Shown piece by piece: positions 12,770 through 24,048 of a DNA stretch of 64,000 nucleotides (positions are counted from its first letter, which is position 1; every line of letters begins with the position of its first letter). Origin of the DNA: Dipteris shenzhenensis (taxonomy: Eukaryota > Polypodiophyta > Polypodiopsida > Gleicheniales); NCBI GenBank assembly GCA_047967505.1, contig CM106538.1; one strand, given 5' to 3'. The translations under genes were made by a program, and so were the position numbers. The notes beneath the pieces are model-generated. The model was not told the origin of the DNA. It saw only the letters and a list, made by a program, of their open reading frames with translations, and ran no database searches.

Positions 12770-14650
12770 GTAATCTGCGCTGATCGTCGCAGCGCAGGTG
12801 TTATGCACATAGCCTCCACAAACCCACCCCTCTAGGGCTTTGTCGTGCTGCGTTGAGTGCCTGCGGCCCGCTTCCTCTGAGACGTATCTCTTTAAAGAAT
12901 TCCTCCCTCAAGAACTGCGAGCACATGAGAACTTTAAGGAACGGGGAAGAGAAGAACAGACTCTGAACCTCTTTCAAGCCTCGCAAGAATGCACAGACAG
13001 GCAACCCATGGCAACGAGATTGACAAGAGCTTGAGAGGGCGATGGGTCCTCCTCTGGCAAACCGAATCGCACCTCGAACAAATCAGCCGGCTGGAAAGAG
13101 AATCGGCGCAGCTTGAATAGTTCAGAGGGCTCTCAGAGTTGATACATACGAGGTGGGAGGCCTGCAAAGCCGAGGGGAAGGAGATTGATGGAGGGGAGAG
13201 AAAAAAAGTCTACCTTCGAGCATGGGAGCTCGAGGGCTTATTCAAGCAGGCAGAAAAGGGAGGGGAGAGGAAGATGGGAGCTATGGGGGGGCAAAGCTTA
13301 GTTCTTCGAGGGGGATGGGAAGGGGGAAGAGGTGCAGACTGATCATGATTATGAGCAATGTGGACGATTCAGAGAAGCAAATGTTAAGTAGGGACGGGGG
13401 CTTTACAAAGAATGCAACCACCCCTTATGGGTTGTTGACTGACAGCAAAAAACGCTTGTGGCGTGCAACCAAAACACAGCTTGTGTGGTGAGGAGCATGC
13501 CTTTGAAAGTAAAAAGAAATCAGCCACAAAACTCGTAGATGCCAGCCAGCCTCAGATTATTATTATTGGTCCCCGAGCACCCATCATGCAGACCAATTCA
13601 ATCGCAGAGTAGAATCTGTTTAAACCCCCAATCATATTCTGTAAAACAGCAGATGAACCTTTCGGAATCGATCAAACTGGATGATCTCTACACACCCATA
13701 CGTACTCCAATCAATCAATGCACATAAGATGACAAGAGCAGCATTATCCGCCCCCGAGAAATAGAGGCTCCAAATAAGGGTGGAGGGCTTGAATTCTCAG
13801 ACACAGAATTCTCAACACATCAGACAAGTTTTTCACAAAAGAAGAAGATGTAACCTGTGGCCCGTCGGGCAGCTGCAGCAAAACCACAACCGTTATCTTA
13901 AAACACAGAAACAAGATGATGTGAGCTGCCTTGAGTCAGCTACGGTATGTTTATGCCTTAAATTGCAAGTTCACCCGATTTGCAAGCATCTGGATTTTGC
14001 ATTTACGCTCGCCCACAATCAGAGGCACAATCAGGGAGACAAGAGCGTGCAGCCTTTAAATAAAACCGCCTCAAGCAGATTCATGCACGCGTTGTGTGCA
14101 GGAATCTGGTTTCTCCTCCAAAGAATGACAACAAAGGGGAAGTAAATGCAAGAATCTAAAAGGGGAAGGGGGAAGTTGAATTTCAGGATATCAAGTTACC
14201 AACCTACTACAGCTGGTTCAGATCAAGAAAGAATCACCTGGTGAATTTTTTTTTGTGCTCGTTCAGATCAAGAGGTTGAGCTTTTTGGGCAGCCAAGTAC
14301 TTGTAAAACAGCTGCTAACCTCAAAAGGAACGTGCAGCAGGAAGAAGAAGAAGGTGAAAGACCTCAACAGAGAATTAACAGAAAGTTTAATTGGGAGAGA
14401 GGAGAGCTGCAGAATGACCCAAAGAAGATGAGCTTGAGAAGGTACTTAAAATCTTGAAAGAAAACATGCATATGATGTGCAGAAGAGAGCAAAAGATGCA
14501 CTAGGATAAAGAAAAACTGCAAGAATATACCTAAAGATAAAAACAGGGCCTCCTGTCCTTGGAGCTTGAGCTTCTGCAGTGGACTTTCAAAACCTAGGAC
14601 GACTGCCTGAATTTATCGAAAATTTCAAACCGAGACTATTGACCGCCCCC
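12770..14650 (-). promoter_or_regulatory. CHUP1 5' UTR and upstream region
   Basis: This is the sequence directly upstream of the CHUP1 ATG. On the coding (minus) strand, 13150-13330 is strongly pyrimidine-rich (CT tracts), a common feature of plant leaders and core promoters. Open frames here are short and without motifs. No TATA box can be chosen with confidence, so the boundary between leader and promoter is unknown. Confidence 0.4.
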
Positions 14651-15612
14651 AGTTTTTGAGTACTGGCCTTGCCTTGTTTAGCCGCTTATTAATGTGGCAT
14701 TATGTCCATTACCTCCCATTTCTTTTTTCTATTTTTTTTCCCGAGAAAAGGGAATTCCAAATTATGATTTTTTCAGCAACTATGAACAATGAAACTCCAA
14801 ATTTCCAAGCCTATCCGATTTATTTATTTTTCCCCGATTTCAAAAATCCGTAAAACTTTTCATGCTTTAGTCGTATTTTTGCCTCAAAACTTGAAAAGTT
14901 GAAGGAAAAACCTGAGAGCTGTAAAACTTCTCTGGGAATAGTAGGTTACACTCTCTCTTTCTTGAGTGGGAGCAAAAATATTCATGCCTCAAACTTACAC
15001 ATCATCTTCTAAAAATTGACAAAATATATATTCGTGGTTTAAGTGCACAACCTTTTCTTGCTTTTGCACTTTCCTCAAACTCCAAACACAAGGTGGCCTA
15101 CATTTTAGACTTCCATTCAGTTTGCTTTCGCAAGCTATCATTTGTAGTTGACTTAGTGCACCTCATGAAGCAACAAGGTACCTAAGTCGCTATGCTTGCT
15201 CATAAGACGCAAAACGTGTGAGTGGGAAAGCAACCATACAAACGTGAAAGTTAAGAGAACATCGTTTTGAATCATAAGAGCACCAAAGAATGTGCTTATC
15301 AATCACTCGCAAAGTATGTCTCTTGATAAAACATGGGAATTATTTATTGTATGCCGTAAGAAGATTTCTTGTGATTTTTCAGTCTTTCCATCTTTGTCAC
15401 TCATCTCTTTGTGTAACCACTCTAAGGGTATGTACAAATAGATTGCAATTGAGCATAACAAGCACATCATAACTATCGATAATGCTTAAATGGGTCTTCA
15501 AGGACCTCGGGTTTAAGTGCAACCCATTGAGTAAACATGTATTCATAGTGGTATCGGCACAATGAGAGTGAGGGCCTTCCTTATTGACTTTGAGCATGTG
15601 TGCTCAGTCATC

Positions 15613-15721
15613 AATTCTCGACCTCTAGGAAAATAGCAATCCCCATGGCTTTTCCAATTGTCGACGGTGAAACACATATGGGAGATGTGTAATTCTCGAC
15701 CTCTAGGAAAATAGCAATCCC
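15613..15721. repeat. 31-bp direct repeat pair, period 78
   Basis: A block starting 'aattctcgacctctaggaaa' occurs at 15613-15643 and again, exactly, at 15691-15721. It is non-coding by appearance and lies in intergenic sequence upstream of CHUP1. Confidence 0.85.
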
Positions 15722-16019
15722 CCAAGATGATAAGATTGTCAGTGCTCTGTAGTATTTTGGTCAAAGGGATTCCAAATTAGACAGGCTTCGAGTGCTCTGG
15801 AAGATGCAATTGTGTCACCGATCTTTGGGGATTAAGCCACACGGACATGTGTGGCCCCCTTCCAACACCCTTTATTGGAGCTGTGGAAAGAGTTGTAAGT
15901 AATGCTGTACTTTTTCGTTCTTTCTTAATCTAAAATCCTTTTTTCAGGGTGGAAAAAAATACACATTCTAAGGAAGACTCCGAAGTGGTAAAGTGACAAA
16001 AACCAAGGAATGCGAAGGG

Positions 16020-16345
16020 GTCCACGTGGTGGGGCCAAAAATAGGTGGAGGTTAAACTTAAATGCCACGCAAGTGACACTACGCCGAAAAGTCTATTTAT
16101 TAAACCGAGTGAAAAACACGAGCTCTCAAATTCGTACAACGTGGACCCACCAGAGGATCTGAACAGACCGCCTTTTGCTCCTGTGCGCTTTCCACGTGGA
16201 TCACACTTACACGGTACCCCAAAAGCTTGGCCCAAAATTGCCCGCCAATCCGCTGCCTCTCGCCACGTCGGATCCCAATCCGGTTCATTTGTCCCCCCGC
16301 CACGTCGGATCCCAACCCATCCTTCTCTTTGGTTTTTTATACTTT
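16020..16345. promoter_or_regulatory. Cluster of ACGT-core (G-box-like) motifs
   Basis: The palindromic G-box CCACGTGG occurs at 16022-16029 and 16192-16199. Another ACGT core (AACGTGG) is at 16138-16144. A 17-bp direct repeat 'cgccacgtcggatccca' occurs at 16261-16277 and 16298-16314. A TATA-like run ('tttttatactttt') follows near 16334-16346 on the plus strand. ACGT elements bind bZIP and bHLH factors in light and ABA responses. No convincing gene follows on the plus strand, and CHUP1 starts about 3.3 kb away on the minus strand, so which gene it would control is unknown. Confidence 0.35.
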
Positions 16346-16449
16346 TTCATCGCCACTCGTGACTCGTGACTCTCCTTTGTCCCCTCGCCCTTTTTGTCGC
16401 ACACCCTCACAAAAAACAGCCTTTGGGAACTTTTCCAAGGTGTAGAGCA

Positions 16450-19400
16450 ATCGTGCCGTCTTGATACAACTTGAACGTCAATGCCAGCCTCTCACCCACA
16501 ACTTTTCAACTTGATCTTCGGCGAGCATGTGTGTAACAATTCCACCCTCCCACCTATCGCTCACACAAAACTCCGTGGGCAATCACCACACCTCTACCAC
16601 TATAATGTCCACAAGTGTGAGCTTCGATTACTCTTTGTAGCATGATATTTGTGAATCTATGGCACAAAAGGCATGGGAAGACAAGTCACTCGTTTAGTTT
16701 GTACCCTCTTGTATAAGTTCGATGGGGCTTTCAATGTTATTCTAGAGTCACACTCGACAACTAAACTAGATCTTTTGAGATGATACAAGGTCCATGAGAT
16801 TTACATCTTCCACATAAAAGCAATTCTATGTATTATTCCACCTACCATGATTGAAAATGTGGAAGATCTAGAATAGCATCATAAATTTCAATTATAATCT
16901 ATCTCTTATAGGTGGTTAGCTCAATCAATAGACAAACTACCACGTCCATGTCCCAAAGAGCAATAAAGTCTAGCGAAAATTTTGGCTAGTGCCAATAGAA
17001 GTTTGTTTTCCTTTGTATTTGGTCAAGCTGACCGTGTTGTTAGCAAATGTAACTAGTGCTAATTAAGTTTTAATTGAGAGTGCTAATGAAGTTCTTAATC
17101 GCCATTAACTACCTCAACTACTCTTCATTTCATTAAAGTACGACCATTGGCCATCTCAAAAGTAGTTGTTATTCGGCACGAAGGTTGCCTTTCTTTAGTA
17201 CTACCTTAACTTTTATTAAAGGAATACCATGCCATATTGGTTTCCCACCTTGTTGTGATAATAAAATTTCTCTCTCTCTCTCTCAATAATGTCAATTTAG
17301 CCTCTTAATCCCTTATATCCACCATATTTTGTGTAGGTATATACTTCAATTCCAACTCAATCTCTGTGTCTTAGACCCGCTATACAACTTATGTATCCCA
17401 TTATTCATCCTGCCTAGCCTCATATTATGGCATGTATACTCCAAGGATTCTCTTGTGTAATAAAGTTCCAACGTTTTTCATACACTTTTGGGCACAACCA
17501 TAGCTAAGGGCTTCCTAAGCCCTAATTCAATCATCTAGGCAGCTAGCAAGCCCATTACTAGTGTTGATTGATTTTCAAAGAGGAAATTAAGGCAAGTAGG
17601 AGAAGCAAATAAGAATATAAGTGTCAAATATAGAGTGTGGGTCTATGGCTCCCATTGCCATTTGTCCTGACTTGTCACATGCCCATTTAGTGGCTATTAG
17701 AACCCTACAAGTTGATGCTTCCACAATGGACCAAGGGGCTTATTTGTAGGCATAGATGCGGGCCAATCTCCCCCCCTTTCCCTTAGTCACCAACCCAACA
17801 TATTAGCTGGCTGACTTGCCAGCTCATTGACCCTTGTAGGTGTCACCTAACCCAATACTAGTTGGGAGCACTAGAACTACCATGAAAAGTGGATCACCAA
17901 CAAAGTTTACATCAATTGGATCAAATCTAGACCCAAGTAGGGCCCTTGAATGAGCCTACATAAGCCTACACAGCCATTCAATCTATCATCCAATCGGCTT
18001 GTTCTAGACCACCCTTGTTTGCACTTTCATGCTCTAAGTTTGGGCATCCAAACAACCCAAACAAGGATGATCTCTTTGCTACCCATGTGGCAATAAACTG
18101 TGCTACCCACATGGCAAACAATCGTGTTGCACTGTGGCAAATTGATGCCCATGCTGCAATCGAGGTGGTAGGCCACATAACCCGTAGATTTACCCACATG
18201 GCACAATGACCTTTAGGAATTGTGTTACGATTAGGGGGAACTCTTGTCCCAATAGAAATTTTGATGAGGAAATATATGAAAGGTATTCTTTTCCAACAAA
18301 GTTTGGATGATGGAATTCAAGAATTTGAAGCTCAAAAAGGATTGGTATAAAGAAAGAAAGGCCACTTCTTACCATCGGTCATATTGCTATCCCTAAATCA
18401 AATCATGCCTAGCATTAAAGATCTCTTGAAGGCTCTCTCACAGCTCAAAAATAGTTTGCTTTTGCTGACCACGTAGCTTTTTTCAAAAAAGGTATTTATT
18501 TCTTTACAACAAAATCAAGAGGAAAATATGCATCATGACCTCAATGCCTCCTTCACTAAACTACACTTAATTAAGTAATATGTTCATTCTCAACATTTTT
18601 GGGCCATGTATTCTACCCCTAAATAGAGTGGACTAGAACACATTTGTCATATAGATTCATTTGATACCATCTTTGTATATGGTAGTTGAATTTCCTTGGT
18701 AGCTTCATCTCAGTTAGCCATTCTATTTACCTACCTCACTAGTCGATGTAATAATAAATTTCATTGGTCCCTCAATATTATCTTGGGAGACTTTTTCATC
18801 ATGTCTTATTTTCCTTGATATCAAGGGACCGTAGTAGCCAAGGGTTCAAATCTTATCCCTCAAATCAAAGGAGGACTTCATTTCAAATCAAAGTTAGACA
18901 AAGAAAATCATGAAGAAAACATGAGTAGGGTCATTCTTGAAATGCATTACAAGACACAAGCTATAATAGGGTAAAAGCTCAACAAACCAAGACTTGGAGG
19001 AAGACCATCACATGCAGTACAATCATATCATGCAAAAATTTGTGCAGTTATTTTTAAAATGCAACAACAAACCATTAGGAGTATAAGCTACCATCATCAA
19101 ATTTTCTTTTAATGCATCCACACATATCCAAATGATTATTCTTCTATCAAGTTGAGATTTCAATGCATAGGGGAATGCACATAGATCACTAATTGCCAAT
19201 AGGGTAACCTTGGTTATGGTATTCTAGTTCAATGCATGAGAAACCATGAAACGAGGGAGAGATGGCACTTACATGCAAGTAACCTACAAATAAACATCTA
19301 GAGTTATCACGAAAGCATTACATACAAATCTTGAGTGGATGGTTTGACCCCCTTATCCAACTCTATCCTGACACCCGAACCTAGGCAATCTAATTACATT

Positions 19401-19550
19401 TCACGAAACCTTATAAAGTGACTATTCTAATGCTTCCCCTTCAATTTAGTTTCCATATTTATACTATGTACAGTTCTCTTTACATTTTGACTTTCACTAT
19501 TGGCAATGCCTTTTGGTGAATAGTCTACCAATTAATCATAAGAGAACCGC
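16450..19550. other. Unassigned intergenic region
   Basis: There are only short, motif-free open frames. A (TC)n microsatellite lies at about 17269-17284. Around 18080-18200 several 'cac/tatggca' words recur, but they do not form a regular array. I see no RNA gene. Confidence 0.5.
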
Positions 19551-19559
19551 TAGATAGGT

Positions 19560-20030
19560 CGAGTTTCTCCTTCTCTTTCTTGATGACGAATGAATCGATA
19601 GGAAATATCAATGACCTTCATGTGATTTTTTGGATTCTTTGCTAAAGCCATTGTGCTCATGTTATCACAAAGATCATAGTGGCTTCTACTTGGACGACAC
19701 CAAATTCATCTAAAAGCCTTGTAGAAATATTGCTTCACAAGCACCTTTTGATAAACCAATACTCTCTAGCTTTGTTGTAGACAAAGCCACTATGTCATGC
19801 TTCTTGCTTACCCCATATTGTGCAATGTTGATTAAGAAAGAATGTAAAACTAGTTTTGAATCTTTCCTTTGTACCTCCACAACAATTCGTATCATAGAAT
19901 CCCAAGAGGTGTGGTCTCTAGTGTGCATCTTTTAGATATGGAAACTCATGGTTTGTTGTACCTTTGAGGTACTTTAAGATCCTCATCATCATTTTCCAAT
20001 GATGCTCACATGGGTTTGACTAATCAAGCT
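19560..20030 (-). pseudogene. Ty1/copia RNase H remnant
   Basis: Minus-strand frame 19710-19928 contains GVSKKHDIVALSTTKLESIG followed by LSKGACEAIFL. This is the C-terminal copia RNase H signature (W.S[KR]KQ..VALST.EAEY.A...). The next 150 bases in other frames suggest the continuing tail, with words resembling the family's HIDIRYHFIR. There are several frame breaks, and no RT, integrase or LTRs are visible nearby. Confidence 0.7.
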
Positions 20031-21097
20031 TGCTATATAACATATGATCATTCAAACTATATTCCTTGTTGCTGAGAGTAACCTTTTGCAACAAATCTTA
20101 CTTGAAACTATTCCTCAAAATATATTCATTCTTGTTGAGAGTAACCTTTTGCAATAAATCTTACTTTGCATTTTTCAATTGCTCCATCTGCGTTAAGTTT
20201 GACTTTACAACCAACAATACTTTACTTGGAGGTGGATCCACATATTCTCATGACTTTTTCTTCATGATTCCTTCATATTCTTCCTCCTTTGCTTTAACAC
20301 AATGTTTTATCTGGCCGATTCTTTAAACAGCTTCTTGAAGGATGTCGATCCTTTTACACTTGAGACGAGACACCAAAGACCTTCATGCCTTAGTTTCTTG
20401 TATATAATAATATATTTTGCCTCTTCCACCAATGTTCTAACCCATCTGGGTTGAGTTTTTGACTAGGTGGATAAACTTGGGAGGAGAAATTGAAGCTCAC
20501 TCACTTAAATTTGATGTTTTAGGGTGATGTTCATCTAGAGATACAACCAAAGTTGCATGTTCTTTATACATGTCCTTCATTGCCTCTCTTATCACATCAA
20601 GAAAAAGGATTAAGGGAATACCATGTTGAGGACACATTGTTGACAAAGATGCATTGTAAATAATTCAAAGGCAAGAAGCCTCTAAATAATGCACAACAAG
20701 GTGGAAGTTCTCTTGTCCCAAGTCTGGATACCCTTGATTCACTTCTTTTATTGTACAGACTATTGCCAATGTAGCTATATCCCTTATTTCTTGCTTCACA
20801 CATGTGGCTCTCAAGTCGAGTTTGTCATCACCCTTCTTCCTTGGAAGGATCTTTGTTGGATTTTGTGGCTTAGTCAGTTGCACTAGTATATCCTTGATCA
20901 CTACTTGAAATGCATCCCTCTAATGTTATATGCCTTCAAATATCTATAAACCTTCATTTATAAAATTTGTGAGAATGTACCTAGTTTAATGTTGGCTTCA
21001 CTTGATCCTCTAAGAATTCTATTCTTGCATTTAGCTCTATTTTTTTTTCTTGCTTCATCTAACCTTCCCATTTTTTCCTTTGCTCAGTGCTTTCTCC
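20030..21097. other. Unassigned region left of the tandem array
   Basis: No gene is recognised. A 17-bp word ('gagagtaaccttttgca') repeats at 20074-20090 and 20137-20153. The sequence changes abruptly at about 21098 into the repeat unit that forms the array on its right. Confidence 0.5.
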
Positions 21098-21117
21098 TTG
21101 ACTGTTTGGGATTTACT

Positions 21118-24048
21118 GATTGGGATTTATTGAAACAAGCGCAGTGGTTATTTGGGATTTACTAAAGGATTCCAGTGCGGTGGTTGCGGATATGGACCTT
21201 GAGGGGTCCCCTTTAGAGATTGACAAGCCATGGTGGTCTTCATGCCAACATGGTGGTCTCTCCATGCCAACATCATTGCTTGAACCAACACAGTGGTTAG
21301 CAAACATGGCAAGGCATAGGCTGTGTGATGTAGTCAGGCAAGAGGCACAGCAACAATCTCTGTGCTCATGAGTAAATGCACATAGTGCCATGTGTCGAGC
21401 TCTGCGCTATTCACCATTTGAGATTCACATGCCACGGTGGTCTTCATGCGAAACAAGGAAAATAGTGTTATTTTGGAGATATTTTAGTCGTATTACTCCA
21501 TCTGCAACAATTTCTCAACCATCGCACATGTTCTTGGAGCTATTTTAGTTCCAAGCTAAGGAAAATGTAGACATTTGCAATTTAGTATAGTTTCCTCGCA
21601 ACCACCACGCTGGTTATTAGAGTTATTATAGTTCTAAACCACCACGCTGGTTATTGGAACCATTTTCACTACAATAACAATAGTTTTTTCAATAAATTCT
21701 TGTGCAACGAGCCCCATAGTTACAGTAAAATGTAAACGAGGGCGAAAATCTGTCATTTGTTTTTCTTTAGAGCCACTTTCATTACCAAAGTAACAGCGAC
21801 AATAGTTTTGGCGATAACAGTACTACATTGAAATTGAAACAAAAGAAATTGCATCCGATAGTTTTTGCGATAATCGTATAACATTGAAATTGAAATAAAT
21901 TAAATTACATCCGAAGCAAACATTTAACAAAATAGATTACATACAAAGATGCTAGAACTTTGTCTTTGTGACACTTCTTTACACAATTTTAGCACTTGTC
22001 AACACCACCACTCTGGCAGGACTGGGTGTCACTTTTTGCCCTTTTTAGCACTTTCTTACACTTTGGACCTGGTGCCTTGTATGCAGGGGACAATGCAAGC
22101 ACCTTGTAGAGCTATTGTTAGGTTGGACTTTCTTTCAATTTTGATCCGACACTCCTCATATGCAGAGGACAATACAAGCACCTCGTAATTGAAATAACCT
22201 TTTTCATAGCAACTTCTTGAGGGAACTCATCTTGGAGGTGAGCTCAATTGAGCACAACATTCAATAGCGGACACGGAACTAAATATGGTAGTGAGCTCCA
22301 GCACACTGACGCATGCTCTCAGTGTGTTAGAACTGATCACCAAGTTGAGTTCCTTCCCCACTGCCAAAGGTGTCCGCAATTATGAGAGGCTCATCTCCAA
22401 GTTGAGTTCTCTCCCAGTGCTTGACGGAACAATGATGGCCCATTTCCCTTGGCTCACCATCCTGCAACATGGTTGGGCATGAGGTTTTTCTTTCGAGTCT
22501 TTCAAGGAATTGCTTTCTTCGTTGCAACTTTTTCAAGGCACTAGAAGAGGGAACTCAACTTGGCGGTGAGCTCAATCGAGCACAACATTCGACTGTGGAT
22601 AGGGAACTCAATCTGGTGGTGAGCTCCAGCACACTGACGCCTACTCTCACTGTGTTACAAATTATCACCAAGTTGAGTTCTCCTTCCCTAGTGTCAAAGG
22701 TTGTGCTCGATTATGAGACTCTCATCATGCTCCCCATCCTGCAACTCCCTTGGTCATGGCTATGGCTGGTGGAGTGTTGCAGGATGGAGAGCCAAGGCAA
22801 ACAATGGATCCCATGACTTAGGCAACATTATGAAGGGGCATCGAGGTTGCAGCAAAGATTCATCAGAGGGGTAGAAGGGGGCTTGGAGAGAGCATCGAAG
22901 AGGGTACAAGAGAAATTTTTCATGGGTGCAGTGAATTGTTTCTCTACCCTTAAGGCCTTTATATAGCTAGACTTGCCATCCTCCCACTCTTTTCCCCTTT
23001 GTTTCTTATGTCAGTTGTGCGACTTTGGGTGGCTATCGCTACTAAGAGCACACAATCCACACAATGGATTTTTCTTAGCCCCGCCTAGCATAGGTAGTTA
23101 TCTACATCATCGTCTAGCCATGACATGCGATTAGATGGTTGCCATGCTAAAATTTCTTGGTCATCGAAGCTAAGATCATGATAATTCAATAGGATGAGGG
23201 GGAGGAGCGGTGGCACATGCACCCAGCTTGCTGGTAGCCTAGGCGATCATTTACATCATCGCCTAGCCATGACGAGCAATTAGATGGTTGCTATGGGAGA
23301 TTTTCTCGATCATCGAAGCCAAGATCATAATAATTCAATGGGATGAGGGGGGAGGAGCGATGGCACATACACCCAGCTTTGCTAGTAGCCCAGCCTAGTG
23401 TAGGCTATCATATACATCATCGTCTAGCCACCATGACATGCGATTAGATGGTTGCTCATGACGTGCGATTAGATGGTTTCTCGATCATCGAAAAATTCTA
23501 ATAGTCTAATATGTTCTTACAGTCTATCTCCAGCTTAATGCTAATCTGGGCGTGCGAATTAGATGGTCCCTCACGAAAAGTCATTGTTAATTTAGTCTGA
23601 CTCGACTTAATGTTAATCCGGGCCTATGAACTAGATGGCCCCTCATGCAAAGTCATTGTTATTATAGTCAACTGAAGAAAGGCAAGATCAAAGCAGGACA
23701 TCAGATTAGCATTGAGTCAGTTCATCAGGCTGTAATAACAATAGTTCCCATGCTAAACTATTGCTATTATAGCATGATAAACCAATTGAATGCTAATCTA
23801 AGCTTGTAAACTAGATGCAAAGTCATCCTTATTACAGTCTGATTCTAGCTCAATGCTCATCTAAGCCTATGAATTAGATGGTCCCTCACGCACAATCATT
23901 GTTATTACAGTCTGATTCTGACTGAATGCTAATCTAAACCTATGAATTAGATGGTCCCTCATACAGAGTCATTGTCACTAAAACAAGCTGGTTGTTTGGG
24001 ATTAGTACATTGTTTGGGATTTACATTTTCCCTTGTTTGGGATTTATT
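21118..24048. repeat. Tandem array unit 1 (2931 bp)
   Basis: The unit is defined from 'gattgggatttattgaaaca' to the base before its next occurrence. It carries, in order: a GGTGG-rich block with 'catggtggtcttcatgccaa'-type words (21.1-21.4 kb); an AACCACCACGCTGGTTATT block (21.6 kb); an open 79-aa frame (21949-22188); a nested direct duplication of 'gtgagctccagcacactgac' blocks (22.2-22.7 kb); a minus-strand TATA box (22954-22966); and an array of ~85-bp subrepeats containing 'aattagatggtccctca' (23.5-24.0 kb). Compared with unit 2 it lacks about 250 bp of the second GGTGG block. No transposase, RT or other recognised domain is present. Confidence 0.93.
22954..22966 (-). promoter_or_regulatory. 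TATA box conserved in all three array units (unit 1 copy)
   Basis: The minus strand reads CTATATAAAGGCC here, the same at 26101-26089 in unit 2, and CTATATAAAGGTC at 29300-29288 in unit 3. It matches the plant TATA consensus. In units 1 and 2 a short minus-strand frame starting MKNFSCTLF opens about 60-70 nt downstream. It may be the relic promoter of the element from which the unit derives. Activity is untested. Confidence 0.4.

Noticed and set aside
12934-13491. Short frames upstream of CHUP1 as extra N-terminal exons
   Set aside because: The ATG at 12769 already gives the conserved hydrophobic CHUP1 start, and upstream frames have no resemblance to the family.
15930-16445. Several overlapping open frames of 60-105 codons on both strands near the G-box cluster
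   Set aside because: They overlap each other on both strands, have no motif or shared frame, and are explained by the locally higher GC content.
17978-18209. Overlapping frames with repeated 'ATHMA/THMA' words
   Set aside because: They arise from recurring 'cacatggca' DNA words. Frames on both strands are open and have no motif.
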